Shown piece by piece: positions 40,111-48,552 of a DNA stretch of 52,798 nt (position 1 is the first letter of the stretch; each line of letters begins with the position of its first letter). The position numbers and the translations under genes are program-made. Below the pieces are notes generated by a model that saw nothing but the letters and a program-made list of their open reading frames with translations, did not search any database and was not told the origin of the DNA. The DNA is from Clostridia bacterium (lineage in GTDB: Bacteria > Bacillota > Clostridia > Oscillospirales > CAG-272), in assembly GCA_017465885.1 (NCBI GenBank), contig JAFTVG010000027.1, positions 1 to 52,798 of the forward strand. Direction: 5' to 3'.

Positions 40111-41466
40111 ATGAAAAATCGCATTCTTTCATTTGTTCTCGCTGTTGTGATGGTATTTGCTATGATCCCTGCTGTTGCGATCGGCTCTAATGCTGCCGAC
40201 GGTCTGGGAATCAAAATTTCTTTAAGCAATTATACCGTTGCACCCGGCGGGACTGCCTATGTGGACCTGTATGCGTCTGTTGATAATCTGGCAGGCAACG
40301 ACGGTCTCTGCAATTTCCAGGTTTATTTCGATCTTCCCGAGGGTGTTACCATTGCAGAAACCGGCTACACCATTTACAGCGAAGGTACTAAGGGTGTTTA
40401 CTCTACTGTAAACGTAAACGACAATATGATTGGCGGTACTGCTGACGCAGGTGAATTCCTTGTTACCGTTGATCAGCTGACCGCTAAGGGCGGCGCCCTT
40501 CTGGCTACCGTTGCGTTCAACGTTACCGGTGATGAAGGTGCTGTGTATGATATCATTGCAACCAAGGTGAGCGACTTTGCTATGCGTAGCGAAGAAGGCG
40601 ACACCAAGCCTTCTGATGCTGATCTGGGCGCTGCAAAATTCGTGGGCGGCAAGATTACTGTTGCTACCGTTGCTACCGGTGCGGCTGATGCGTATGAGGG
40701 TAATGGCGAAACCTATGCTATTCCTTCTGTGAATGCTGCCGGTCAAACGGTTGTGAAAGTGAATGCTGCCGGCAAAATGACCGGATCGTTTGATACGCTG
40801 ATTGTTCCTGTTACTGCTACCGTGTTTGTATACCCAGCTATTTCGGGAGCTCGATATAATGCAATTGCACTTAAAAATACCCAGTATGAAAAGATGCTTG
40901 CAGGTATTTCCGAAGGCATTAAAAGCGGAGAGATTTCTACGCTTTACTATCACAAGAGAACCAATTCTGCGGATACCACTGTAGACACTATAAAGAAGGG
41001 TATCAAGGCGCTCGAGCAGGATTATTATGATAATTATGGCGAGGAAATTGAATATAACGTTGCTTTGAAAAATATCATGTCTGCCGGCGCGGTTGTTGAC
41101 GGTTCTACCGTTACCTTCTATGGCAACATCGTTATTGAAGATGTGAAGTATCAGGACGTATTCGTTGAGGCTGTATTTACCGTTGACGGTGAGGACAGAA
41201 TCTTTACCACTGAAAAGGATCCCGAAACGAACAAGTACGTATACACCACTCTGACCTCCGGTGAGACTGTTCTGGTTACCACTGACGAGGCAGTGTCTGT
41301 GGCAGGCGGCACCTACGTTGACGGTGCATACCTGTTTGGCGGTGTGATCAACAATGTTCCTGCAGAAGTGCTTTCCACTCTGAGAGTTACTGCATACGGT
41401 CGTACTTGGGATGCCAACGGCAACCTGATCTACGTTTGCAGCGACGTTTGGACGCCTGCAGCGTAA
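40111..41466 (+). CDS. Secreted protein with N-terminal cohesin-like domain
   Basis: A 451-residue secreted protein from the ATG at 40111, which gives a clean signal peptide (RILSFVLAVVMVFAMIPAVA). Residues ~32-185 follow the cohesin beta-sandwich pattern: IKISLSNYTVAPGGTAYVDL, then CNFQVYFDLPEGVTI, GALLATVAFNVTGDEGAVYD, and the closing strand FVGGKITVATV. The remaining ~260 residues are unrecognised, with a middle helix (YEKMLAGISEGIKSGEI) and a C-terminal beta part; no sortase signal or SLH domain. Codon use resembles highly expressed genes. Two dockerin genes lie just upstream, so it could be their scaffold. Assignment is by pattern, not by alignment. Confidence 0.68.
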   Translation: MKNRILSFVLAVVMVFAMIPAVAIGSNAADGLGIKISLSNYTVAPGGTAYVDLYASVDNLAGNDGLCNFQVYFDLPEGVTIAETGYTIYSEGTKGVYSTVNVNDNMIGGTADAGEFLVTVDQLTAKGGALLATVAFNVTGDEGAVYDIIATKVSDFAMRSEEGDTKPSDADLGAAKFVGGKITVATVATGAADAYEGNGETYAIPSVNAAGQTVVKVNAAGKMTGSFDTLIVPVTATVFVYPAISGARYNAIALKNTQYEKMLAGISEGIKSGEISTLYYHKRTNSADTTVDTIKKGIKALEQDYYDNYGEEIEYNVALKNIMSAGAVVDGSTVTFYGNIVIEDVKYQDVFVEAVFTVDGEDRIFTTEKDPETNKYVYTTLTSGETVLVTTDEAVSVAGGTYVDGAYLFGGVINNVPAEVLSTLRVTAYGRTWDANGNLIYVCSDVWTPAA

Positions 41467-41481
41467 AGGAGGTAACTAAAG

Positions 41482-41595
41482 ATGAATGAGAAGATTTACG
41501 TTGCTCCTGAGGCAGAGGTAGTTGAATTTGAAGAGAAGGATCTGCTGGATCTGAGTGTTGGCGACAAGAAAGACGCTGACAAGTTCAACTGGTAA
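41482..41595 (+). CDS. 37-residue acidic peptide gene downstream of the cohesin-like gene
   Basis: A short gene with an excellent ribosome-binding site (AAAGGAGG, seven to eight bases before the ATG) only 15 bases after the cohesin-like stop and before a strong terminator, so it is almost certainly transcribed with it. The peptide starts MNEKIYVAPEAEVVEFEEKD and ends DADKFNW; it has 14 acidic and 6 basic residues and no signal peptide or Cys. It resembles, from memory, short peptides in gut anaerobes with the pattern Y-x-x-P-E-x-E-V-v-x-F-x-x-x-D. Function unknown; a precursor peptide, chaperone-like or regulatory role are all possible. Confidence 0.72.
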   Translation: MNEKIYVAPEAEVVEFEEKDLLDLSVGDKKDADKFNW

Positions 41596-41620
41596 TTGCC
41601 AAGCATAGAATAGCAAAACA

Positions 41621-41656
41621 GCACGGGAATGCGATGCATTCCCGTGCTTTCTTTCT
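41621..41656 (+). terminator. Terminator of the cohesin-like / small peptide operon
   Basis: Perfect 12-base stem GCACGGGAATGC / GCATTCCCGTGC with a GAT loop and TTTCTTTCT tail. Confidence 0.93.
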
Positions 41657-41661
41657 GTCGT

Positions 41662-41766
41662 TAAAGGTGCGCTTTCTTTCTATCCGTAAAAGTGCGCTTT
41701 ACTTGTATCTTTAAAAGTGTGCTTTACTTGTATCTTTAAAAGTGTGCTTTACTTGTATCTGCAAAG
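41662..41766. repeat. 25-bp tandem repeat, four copies plus a fragment
   Basis: Units of TAAAAGTGTGCTTTACTTG plus TATCTT start at 41662, 41687, 41712 and 41737, with a partial copy from 41762. The two central copies are almost identical and the first is the most diverged. There are no spacers. It lies between two terminators, so it is probably not transcribed by neighbours. Confidence 0.9.
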
Positions 41767-41790
41767 GAGCGGGGTGAAGTAGAGAAAGAA

Positions 41791-41815
41791 AAAGAGCCGA
41801 CGACGTCGGCTCTTT
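41791..41815 (-). terminator. Terminator of the AbrB-like gene
   Basis: Perfect stem AAAGAGCCGAC / GTCGGCTCTTT with a three-base loop; on the minus strand it is followed by TTTCTTTCTC. Confidence 0.85.
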
Positions 41816-41826
41816 GTGTTGATACG

Positions 41827-42078
41827 TTATTGAGGAGCAATGTTTTTCAAGGCTTCCAGACAATTTTGGCAGATCAGCTTGCCCTTGTAGTAAGCTACGT
41901 TGTCGCTGTCCTCGCAGAAAATGCAGGAAGGTGCGTATTTCTTCAGGATGATCTTGTCGGTATCGATGTAGATCTCCAGGGGATCCTTGGGACCGATGTC
42001 GAAAACGTTGCGGATCTCCTTGGGGAGAACGATTCTGCCAAGCGAGTCTATGGGTCGTACGATTCCTGTGGATTTCAT
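41827..42078 (-). CDS. AbrB/SpoVT-type regulator with C-terminal zinc knuckle
   Basis: An 83-residue transition-state-type regulator. The swapped-hairpin DNA-binding domain is residues 1-50: TGIVRPIDSLGRIVLPKEIR and LEIYIDTDKIILKKY. The C-terminus has Cys52, Cys55, Cys70 and Cys73 in two CxxC pairs that could bind zinc, a form common in Clostridia. The start at 42078 is preferred since the promoter at 42148-42176 puts transcription inside the longer frame, and the N-terminal extension to 42240 is unlike the family. AAGG lies eight bases upstream. It may control surface or stationary-phase genes nearby. Confidence 0.88.
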   Translation of the reverse strand: MKSTGIVRPIDSLGRIVLPKEIRNVFDIGPKDPLEIYIDTDKIILKKYAPSCIFCEDSDNVAYYKGKLICQNCLEALKNIAPQ

Positions 42079-42147
42079 ATGGTATACCTTGCCCCTGGCG
42101 GAGCCCTTTCTGTTGAAGTACGAGGTGTGTTTACACTCTCCAATATT

Positions 42148-42176
42148 AGAATACCACAAGAAACTGTATTTGTCAA
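42148..42176 (-). promoter_or_regulatory. Promoter for the AbrB-like gene
   Basis: Minus strand: TTGACA (42176-42171), 17 bases, TATTCT (42153-42148). Confidence 0.8.
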
Positions 42177-42240
42177 CAGAAAAAGTGAATAAATAACAAA
42201 AAAAGACAAAGTATAACAAAATAGGACGAAAATCAAACAA

Positions 42241-42542
42241 TTTCTTTCAAGCTCCTATAGGTGCGCAGAACCCTGTTTTGCGGTAAAATGATACGGATGA
42301 GCTGCTGCGGCTTGCGTCTCTGCTGTGTGCGGATTCTGCTCTTGCGGTGTGCATTGCGTATATATAATATATAGGAAGAAAAAAGATGGACGTCGTGCGC
42401 GGATGAAGGGGGTGCTTGCCGGTTGTCGAGCTTTGCTGTATACGAGATTTGAGGGTGCTGTTTTGCAGTTTGGGATTGGTAAAGCAAATGTAAATAAAAT
42501 GTAAATTCTGCAAATAGATCGGAATTTTTTTGAAAAACCCTA
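42241..42542. other. Intergenic stretch upstream of the S10 operon promoter
   Basis: About 300 bases without a convincing gene. An A+T-rich TATATATAATATATAGG (42357-42373), with TTGCGG 15 bases before its TATAAT, could be a weak promoter, followed by only a six-codon frame (MDVVRG). Minus-strand frames here lack ribosome-binding sites and run into the rpsJ leader. Confidence 0.5.
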
Positions 42543-42571
42543 TTGATTTTTTGAGGGAAATCGTGTATAAT
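42543..42571 (+). promoter_or_regulatory. Promoter of the S10-spc ribosomal protein operon
   Basis: TTGATT (42543-42548), 17 bases, TATAAT (42566-42571). It starts a leader of about 270 bases before rpsJ. No other strong promoter is seen through secY. Confidence 0.82.
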
Positions 42572-42577
42572 AGCAAG

Positions 42578-42834
42578 GCTTGATGTGCGATGAAGCGAAA
42601 GGTTGCTACGGAAAACGTAGGGAATTTTCGTGGAGTATGTCCGTAGAACGGGCGAAAGTGATGACAGTCCCCCGCAAAGAGCATCCAAGTAAGGAAACCG
42701 GCGCAATTTTGGTCTAACCCAACCATACGTGACCGGTTAAATTGTTGGAAAGGCTATGAAACACCCGGAAGAGTGTGCACAAAAAAGAATGCGGAAGGAC
42801 GGGAGATCCGCCCCAAAGATTATCATCAAAAAAT
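42578..42834 (+). promoter_or_regulatory. Structured 5' leader of the S10 operon
   Basis: About 260 transcribed, non-coding bases. Stems include CTACGGA (42606-42612) with TCCGTAG (42640-42646) and AACCGG (42696-42701) with CCGGTT (42733-42738), the latter enclosing CAATTT / AAATTG alternatives. Leaders of this operon bind L4 in E. coli, but the Clostridial leaders are different. It is a candidate r-protein-binding or attenuation element. Confidence 0.55.
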
Positions 42835-42850
42835 AAGGAGGCAAATACCA

Positions 42851-43162
42851 GTGGCAGCAGTTCAGAACGTAAGAATCAAACTCAAGAGTTACGACCACAC
42901 CCTGATCGATCAGGCAGCTGAGAAGATCGTTGAGACCGCAAAGAGATTCGGCGCAACCGTTTCCGGTCCCATTCCGCTCCCCACCGACAGAGAGATCGTT
43001 ACCATCCTGCGTGCAGTACACAAGTACAAGGACAGCAGAGAACAGTTTGAAACCAGAACTCACAAGAGACTGATCGACCTGATCAAGCCCGAAGATAAGG
43101 TTATCGAGGCGATCATGAGCTTGGAACTTCCCGCAGGCGTTGAAATTTCGGTTAAGTCTTAA
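42851..43162 (+). CDS. rpsJ: 30S ribosomal protein S10
   Basis: A 103-residue protein of the small subunit head, also the NusE antitermination factor. It starts at a GTG at 42851, with AAGGAGG nine bases upstream; after that the sequence is typical ([45 protein letters not shown]). The in-frame ATG at 42773 adds 26 residues lying in the leader. First gene of the operon. Confidence 0.97.
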   Translation: MAAVQNVRIKLKSYDHTLIDQAAEKIVETAKRFGATVSGPIPLPTDREIVTILRAVHKYKDSREQFETRTHKRLIDLIKPEDKVIEAIMSLELPAGVEISVKS

Positions 43163-43277
43163 TCAAGCAGGCTAAACTGAAGCGCAAGCAGAGGTTTTAC
43201 GTCAAGTTGGTAGAAATCCCGCGGGTTACCCGCCCACGGTGAACCACCAACCAATAACTAAAACGGAGGAAAAAGAA
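43163..43277 (+). other. Structured spacer between rpsJ and rplC
   Basis: A 115-base gap in an otherwise tight operon. It forms a nested hairpin: GTTGGT (43206-43211) / ACCAAC (43246-43251) enclosing GCGGGT (43221-43226) / ACCCGC (43228-43233). It ends just before the rplC ribosome-binding site. Confidence 0.55.
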
Positions 43278-43901
43278 ATGAAAAAGGGTATTATCGGTAA
43301 GAAGATCGGGATGACCCAGATCTTCGATGAGAAGGGAAATGCAATTCCCGTAACTGTAATTGAAGCAGGCCCCTGCACCGTTTCCCAGGTGAAGACCAAG
43401 GAAACCGACGGCTATGAGGCCATCCAGCTGGGCTTCATCGACCTGAAGAAGGCTACCAAGCCTCAGGCAGGTCAGTTCAAGAAGATCGGTTGCACCGCTA
43501 AGCGTCATCTGAAGGAGTTCAGACTCGAGGACATTTCCGGTTATAAGGCAGGCGATACCGTCACCGCTGACATCTTTGCGGCAGGTGAAAAGGTCGACGT
43601 TACCGGCATCACCAAGGGTCACGGCTACTCGGGTACCGTTAAGAGATGGGGCAATGCGATCCTTCGTATGACCCACGGTACCGGTCCCATCCATCGTCAG
43701 CCCGGTTCTATGGGTGTTATCGACCCCGCAAGAATCTTCAAGAACAAGAAGATGCCCGGTCAGTACGGTAACGAGCAGGTAACTGTTCTCAACCTTGAGA
43801 TCGCAAAAATCGACGCAGGACTGAACCTGATCGCAGTAAAGGGCGCCGTTCCCGGCTCCAAGGGCTCGATCGTGTTCATCCGCAACACCGTTAAAGCATA
43901 A
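43278..43901 (+). CDS. rplC: 50S ribosomal protein L3
   Basis: A 207-residue early-assembly protein near the peptidyl-transferase centre. The start at 43278 (GGAGGA upstream) gives the normal MKKGIIGKKIGMTQIFDEKG; the longer frame from 43239 lies in the spacer. KGHGYSGTVKRWGN and HGTGPIHRQPGSMG are the conserved extended-loop residues. Confidence 0.97.
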   Translation: MKKGIIGKKIGMTQIFDEKGNAIPVTVIEAGPCTVSQVKTKETDGYEAIQLGFIDLKKATKPQAGQFKKIGCTAKRHLKEFRLEDISGYKAGDTVTADIFAAGEKVDVTGITKGHGYSGTVKRWGNAILRMTHGTGPIHRQPGSMGVIDPARIFKNKKMPGQYGNEQVTVLNLEIAKIDAGLNLIAVKGAVPGSKGSIVFIRNTVKA

Positions 43902-43919
43902 GCGGAAGGAGGAATAACG

Positions 43920-44546
43920 ATGCCTAATTTGAAAGTTTTGAATATGGCGGGTGCAGAAGTCGGAAGCGTTGAGCTGTCTGACGTTGTGTTCGGCGCAGAA
44001 GTAAACGGCGCAGTTCTCCACTCCGCAGTAAGAGCATATCTGATGAATCAGAGACAGGGCACGCAGTCCACTCTGACCAGAACCGAGGTTTCCGGCGGCG
44101 GTAAGAAGCCCTGGAGACAGAAGGGTACCGGTAGAGCAAGACAGGGTTCCACCCGCGCTCCTCAGTGGACGCACGGCGGCGTGGCGCTCGGCCCCAAGCC
44201 CAGAACCTACCGCATCGACCTGAACAAGAAGACCAAGAAGGTTGCTATGAGAAGCGCACTTTCTTCCAAGGTTGCAGCAGGTGAGATGATCGTTCTGGAT
44301 GCCATCACCGCAAACGAGTTCAAGACCAAGACCATGGTGAAGATGCTGGAAGCAGTCGGCGCACAGGGCAAGACCCTGGTGGTTCTCGACGGCGTGGACG
44401 AAAAGGTCATCAAGAGCTTTGCCAACATCGAGGGCAACAAGACCGTTCAGGCAAACACCATCAACGTGTATGACATTCTCAACTGCAAGAGCCTTGTGGT
44501 TGTGAAGTCTGCAGCAGAAAAGATCGAGGAGGTATATTCGAAATGA
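43920..44546 (+). CDS. rplD: 50S ribosomal protein L4
   Basis: A 208-residue protein lining the exit tunnel, and in E. coli the repressor of this operon. The loop [20 protein letters not shown] reaching the tunnel wall is conserved. GGAGGA lies upstream. The stop overlaps the rplW start by four bases (ATGA). Confidence 0.97.
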   Translation: MPNLKVLNMAGAEVGSVELSDVVFGAEVNGAVLHSAVRAYLMNQRQGTQSTLTRTEVSGGGKKPWRQKGTGRARQGSTRAPQWTHGGVALGPKPRTYRIDLNKKTKKVAMRSALSSKVAAGEMIVLDAITANEFKTKTMVKMLEAVGAQGKTLVVLDGVDEKVIKSFANIEGNKTVQANTINVYDILNCKSLVVVKSAAEKIEEVYSK

Positions 44547-44839
44547 AAACTTCTTACGATATCATCATTCGGCCGATCATCACCGAGGATTCTATGGAGA
44601 GAATCGCCGAGAAGAAGTACACCTTTGAGGTGGCAAAGAATGCAACCAAGGCTGAGATCGCCAAGGCAGTTGAGGAGCTCTTCAACGGCACCAAGGTTGC
44701 AAGCGTAAATACCATCAACATGAAGAAGAAGCCCAAGAGATACGGTGTTCACTTCGGATACACTTCCGAGTGGAAGAAGGCGATCGTTACCCTGACCGCT
44801 GACTCCAAGACCATCGAGTTCTTTGAGGGCATGATGTAA
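44543..44839 (+). CDS. rplW: 50S ribosomal protein L23
   Basis: A 98-residue protein at the tunnel exit that docks trigger factor and SRP. It has the typical [20 protein letters not shown] start and the [12 protein letters not shown] loop. Translationally coupled to rplD. Confidence 0.96.
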   Translation: MKTSYDIIIRPIITEDSMERIAEKKYTFEVAKNATKAEIAKAVEELFNGTKVASVNTINMKKKPKRYGVHFGYTSEWKKAIVTLTADSKTIEFFEGMM

Positions 44840-44858
44840 GAGGAAGGAGTGAATCAGA

Positions 44859-45689
44859 ATGGCAACGAGAGCTTATAAGCCCACGACCCCCGGTCGCAGA
44901 GGCATGACTGTTCCTTCTTTTGAAGAAGTAACCAAGTTTTCTCCCGAAAAGAAGCTTCTGACCACCCTCAAGAAGCATGCAGGCCGTAACAGCTACGGCA
45001 GAATCACCGTTCGTCACCACGGCGGCGGTAACAAGATCAAGTACAGACTGGTAGACTTCAAGCGTCAGGTTGAAGGCAAGGCAACTGTAATCGGCGTTGA
45101 GTACGACCCCAACAGAACCGCTTACATTGCACTGGTTGAGTACGAGGACGGCACCAGAAAGTACATTCTGGCTCCCGCAGGTCTGACTGACGGCGACGTG
45201 ATCGAGAGCGGCGCAGCAGCAGATATCAAGGTAGGTAACACCCTGCCCATCGCCAACATCCCCGTTGGTACCCTGATCAACAACATCGAGCTGTACCCCG
45301 GTAAGGGCGGTCAGCTGGTAAGAAGCGCAGGCGCCGCTGCTCAGCTGATGGCTAAGGAGAACGGCACTGCACAGATCAGACTTCCCTCCGGTGAGGTTCG
45401 TCTGGTTCGTCTTGACTGCAAGGCAACCATCGGTCAGATCGGCAACATCGAGCACGACACCATCAAGGTTGGTAAGGCAGGTAAGACCCGTCATAAGGGT
45501 ATCCGTCCCACCGTTCGCGGTTCTGTAATGAACCCCTGCGATCACCCCCACGGTGGTGGTGAGGGTAGATCCCCCATCGGCCGTCCCGGCCCTGTAACTC
45601 CTTGGGGCAAGCCTGCTCTTGGTTACAAGACTCGTAACAAGAAGGCAAGAACCGAGAAGAACATCGTTAAGCACAGAAACGGCAAATAA
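44859..45689 (+). CDS. rplB: 50S ribosomal protein L2
   Basis: A 276-residue protein needed for subunit joining and the peptidyl-transferase site. Conserved [18 protein letters not shown] start, the [18 protein letters not shown] loop, and the C-terminal [18 protein letters not shown] motif with the key His are all present. AGGAAGG precedes the ATG. Confidence 0.98.
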   Translation: MATRAYKPTTPGRRGMTVPSFEEVTKFSPEKKLLTTLKKHAGRNSYGRITVRHHGGGNKIKYRLVDFKRQVEGKATVIGVEYDPNRTAYIALVEYEDGTRKYILAPAGLTDGDVIESGAAADIKVGNTLPIANIPVGTLINNIELYPGKGGQLVRSAGAAAQLMAKENGTAQIRLPSGEVRLVRLDCKATIGQIGNIEHDTIKVGKAGKTRHKGIRPTVRGSVMNPCDHPHGGGEGRSPIGRPGPVTPWGKPALGYKTRNKKARTEKNIVKHRNGK

Positions 45690-45708
45690 GTGAAGGAGGC
45701 AGCAAATT

Positions 45709-45990
45709 ATGAGTAGAAGCCTTAAAAAAGGCCCTTTCGTTGAAGCGAAGCTGTTCAACCGCATCGTTGCAATGAACGAGGCCGGCGAAAAGAGAGTTCT
45801 GAAGACCTGGTCCAGAGCTTCCACCATTTTCCCTGAATTTGTCGGCCATACTATTGCCGTTCACGACGGTAAGAAGCACGTTCCGGTATACGTTACCGAG
45901 GATATGGTCGGCCACAAGCTGGGCGAGTTCGCCCTGACCAGAACCTTTAAGGGACACGCAGGTTCCAAAACTTCCAACAACGGTAAATAA
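45709..45990 (+). CDS. rpsS: 30S ribosomal protein S19
   Basis: A 93-residue head protein contacting the A-site finger and S13. [39 protein letters not shown] and [15 protein letters not shown] are diagnostic. GGAGG lies upstream. Confidence 0.97.
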   Translation: MSRSLKKGPFVEAKLFNRIVAMNEAGEKRVLKTWSRASTIFPEFVGHTIAVHDGKKHVPVYVTEDMVGHKLGEFALTRTFKGHAGSKTSNNGK

Positions 45991-46012
45991 TTAGCAAGGA
46001 GGAAAGACGAAA

Positions 46013-46348
46013 ATGGAAGCAAAAGCAATCCTGAAATACGCTCGGATCTCTCCTCGCAAGGTGTCTATCGTTCTGGACCTCATCCGCGGCAAGTCCGTTG
46101 AAGAGGCAAGAGGTATCCTGAAGAACACCCGCAAGGCGGCGTCCGAATATCTGATCAAGCTGCTGGATTCTGCAGTAGCAAACGCTGAACACAACTTCAG
46201 CATGAACAAAGACAAGCTGTACGTTTCCGAGTGCTTTGTCTGCCCCGGCCCCACTCTGAAGAGAATGATGCCCAGAGCAAGAGGCAGCGCAGACCGCATT
46301 CTGAAGAGAACCAGCCATGTGACTCTGGTAGTCAAAGAGAAAGAATAA
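46013..46348 (+). CDS. rplV: 50S ribosomal protein L22
   Basis: A 111-residue protein with the long beta-hairpin that lines the exit tunnel ([18 protein letters not shown]), the site of many macrolide-resistance changes; nothing unusual is seen. It begins [20 protein letters not shown], as in other bacteria. Confidence 0.97.
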   Translation: MEAKAILKYARISPRKVSIVLDLIRGKSVEEARGILKNTRKAASEYLIKLLDSAVANAEHNFSMNKDKLYVSECFVCPGPTLKRMMPRARGSADRILKRTSHVTLVVKEKE

Positions 46349-46368
46349 AGAAGGAGGAGTAAGTTCTA

Positions 46369-47220
46369 ATGGGTCAGAAAGTAAATCCCCACGGTCTTCG
46401 TGTGGGCGTGATTAAGAACTGGGATTCCAGATGGTTCGCAAGCGACGAGACCTTCGGCGACACCCTGGTTTCCGACTATAAGATCAGAGAATTTCTGAAG
46501 ACCAAGCTCTACGATGCAGGCGTACCTAAGATCGAGATCGAGCGTACCGCTGACAGAGTAAAGGTATTCATCCATTGCGCAAAGCCCGGTCTGGTAATCG
46601 GACGCGGCGGCGCTGAGATCGAAAACCTGAGAAAAGAGCTTGAGGCACTGGTAAAGAAGCCCGTTGCCGTAAACGTTGTAGAAGTGAGAGTTCCCGATAT
46701 GAACGCTCAGCTGGTTGCAGAGAACATCGCAGCACAGCTGGAGAAGAGAACCTCCTTCCGCCGTGCAATGAAGTCCTCCATCCTGCGCACCATGAAGATG
46801 GGCGCAAAGGGTATCAAGGTGACCGTGAGCGGTCGTCTTGCAGGCGCTGAAATTGCAAGAAGCGAAAGCTATCACGAGGGTACCATCCCGCTGCAGACTC
46901 TGCGCGCTGACATCGACTATGGTTTTGCTGAAGCAAACACCACCTATGGTAAGATCGGCGTGAAGGTTTGGGTCTTTAAGGGCGAGGTTCTGCCCGACGT
47001 GAAGAAGCACTTCACCACCATCAAGCCTCAGGAGGCTGCTCCTGCGAGAAACGATCGCAGAGGCGACAGAAGAGGCGACCGCAGAGGCGATAGACGCCAG
47101 GGCGGCGACAGAAGATTCGGCGACAAGCGTCCCGGCCAGCAGGGTGAGAGACGCTTTGGCGACCGCAAGCCTTTTAACGGAGAACGCAAGCCGTTCAACA
47201 AGGAAGGGGGCGCTAAATAA
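46369..47220 (+). CDS. rpsC: 30S ribosomal protein S3 with extended Arg/Gly/Asp-rich tail
   Basis: A 283-residue mRNA-entry protein with the KH domain [16 protein letters not shown] and the normal core to about residue 221. The last ~62 residues are an added tail of repeated RRGD/DRR and RKPFN units, encoded partly by 12-base tandem repeats, so the protein is about 60 residues longer than the usual ~220. The tail is highly charged and probably disordered, near the mRNA entry site. The stop overlaps the rplP start (TAATG). Confidence 0.96.
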   Translation: MGQKVNPHGLRVGVIKNWDSRWFASDETFGDTLVSDYKIREFLKTKLYDAGVPKIEIERTADRVKVFIHCAKPGLVIGRGGAEIENLRKELEALVKKPVAVNVVEVRVPDMNAQLVAENIAAQLEKRTSFRRAMKSSILRTMKMGAKGIKVTVSGRLAGAEIARSESYHEGTIPLQTLRADIDYGFAEANTTYGKIGVKVWVFKGEVLPDVKKHFTTIKPQEAAPARNDRRGDRRGDRRGDRRQGGDRRFGDKRPGQQGERRFGDRKPFNGERKPFNKEGGAK

Positions 47221-47639
47221 TGTTAATGCCCAAGAGAGTAAAATTCAGACGTGTACAGCGCGGCAGACTGAAGGGTAAGGCTATGAGAGGTAACACCATC
47301 TCCAACGGCTCCTACGGTCTTGTAGCTCTGGAACCCGCATGGATCACCAGCAACCAGATCGAAGCAGCCCGTATCGCAATGACCCGTTACATCAAGCGTG
47401 GCGGTCAGGTATGGATCAAGATCTTCCCCGATAAGCCCATCACCGAAAAGCCTGCTGAGACCCGTATGGGTTCCGGTAAGGGTTCTCCCGAGTACTGGGT
47501 AGCAGTGGTGAAGCCGGGCAGAATCATGTTCGAGATGGACGGTGTATCCCCCGACGTTGCCCGTGAAGCAATGCGTCTTGCTTCTCACAAGCTGCCTATC
47601 AAGTGCAAGTTTGTGATGAAAGAGACTGAGGAGGTATAA
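47220..47639 (+). CDS. rplP: 50S ribosomal protein L16
   Basis: A 139-residue protein contacting the A-site tRNA elbow. [20 protein letters not shown] supports the start at 47220, which overlaps the rpsC stop by one base. [20 protein letters not shown] and [17 protein letters not shown] are conserved. Confidence 0.97.
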   Translation: MLMPKRVKFRRVQRGRLKGKAMRGNTISNGSYGLVALEPAWITSNQIEAARIAMTRYIKRGGQVWIKIFPDKPITEKPAETRMGSGKGSPEYWVAVVKPGRIMFEMDGVSPDVAREAMRLASHKLPIKCKFVMKETEEV

Positions 47640-47645
47640 GCAGCG

Positions 47646-47834
47646 ATGAAAGCAAGTGAACTCAGAAACATGACTGCTGAAGAGCTGAACAGCAAGCTCA
47701 AGGACCTGAAGGAGGAACTGTTCAACCTTCGTTTCCAGCATGCGATCAACCAGCTCGACAATCCCCACAAGATCGAGGATGTCAAGAAGGACATCGCTCG
47801 CGTGATGACCGTTCTTCACGAGAAGAATGCATAA
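47646..47834 (+). CDS. rpmC: 50S ribosomal protein L29
   Basis: A 62-residue two-helix protein near the tunnel exit: MKASELRNMTAEELNSKLKD, then the NLRFQHAINQLDNPHKIED signature. Six bases after rplP. Confidence 0.96.
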   Translation: MKASELRNMTAEELNSKLKDLKEELFNLRFQHAINQLDNPHKIEDVKKDIARVMTVLHEKNA

Positions 47835-47853
47835 TTAGAGGAGGAGAATAGTC

Positions 47854-48120
47854 ATGACTCAAGCTACTGAACGTAACCTGCGTAAGACCAGAACCGGTAA
47901 GGTTGTAAGCGACAAGATGGAAAAGACCATCGTTGTGTCTATCGAGGACAGCTTCAAGCATCCCAAGTTCGGCAAGGTTATGAAGAGAACCATCAAGGTC
48001 CACGCTCACGACGAGAACAACGAGTGCGGCGTAGGCGATATCGTAGAGGTAATGGAGACCAGACCCCTGTCTGCTACCAAGAGATGGAGAATGGTCAGAA
48101 TTATCGAAAAGGCTAAATAA
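47854..48120 (+). CDS. rpsQ: 30S ribosomal protein S17
   Basis: An 88-residue OB-fold primary binder of 16S r[23 protein letters not shown] and [20 protein letters not shown] are typical. GGAGG lies upstream. Confidence 0.97.
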   Translation: MTQATERNLRKTRTGKVVSDKMEKTIVVSIEDSFKHPKFGKVMKRTIKVHAHDENNECGVGDIVEVMETRPLSATKRWRMVRIIEKAK

Positions 48121-48167
48121 TATAGTAGGCACGACTTGATCGTGTACGAAAACGGAGGATTAGCACA

Positions 48168-48536
48168 ATGATTCAACAGCAAACTTATATGAAGGTTGCT
48201 GACAACACCGGCGCCAAAGAGCTGATGTGCATCCGCGTTCTCGGTGGTACCGGCAGAAGATATGCCAACATCGGCGACGTGGTGGTTGCTACCGTTAAGA
48301 AGGCAGCACCCGGCGGTCAGGTAAAGAAGGGCGACGTTGTTAAGGCAGTCGTCGTTAGAAGCGTTAAGGGCATCAAGAGAGCCGACGGTTCCAGCGTAAA
48401 GTTTGATGATAACGCAGCAGTTATCATCAAGGAAGATAAGAACCCCAGAGGTACCCGTATCTTTGGGCCGGTGGCAAGAGAGCTGCGCGAGAAGGACTAT
48501 CTGAAGATCCTTTCTCTGGCTCCCGAAGTTCTGTAA
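48168..48536 (+). CDS. rplN: 50S ribosomal protein L14
   Basis: A 122-residue universally conserved protein at the subunit interface ([40 protein letters not shown]). The 47-base gap before it contains a small hairpin CACGA / TCGTG. Confidence 0.97.
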   Translation: MIQQQTYMKVADNTGAKELMCIRVLGGTGRRYANIGDVVVATVKKAAPGGQVKKGDVVKAVVVRSVKGIKRADGSSVKFDDNAAVIIKEDKNPRGTRIFGPVARELREKDYLKILSLAPEVL

Positions 48537-48552
48537 GAAGGAGGTAACGATA

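Noticed and set aside
41662..41766. Possible CRISPR array
   Set aside because: The 25-base units are directly adjacent with no spacers and no cas genes are nearby.
42233..42726. Two minus-strand frames of about 158 codons upstream of rpsJ
   Set aside because: They run antisense through the S10 promoter and leader and show no family resemblance.
44787..45827. 346-codon antisense frame across rplB and rpsS
   Set aside because: Shadow of highly biased ribosomal genes on the other strand.
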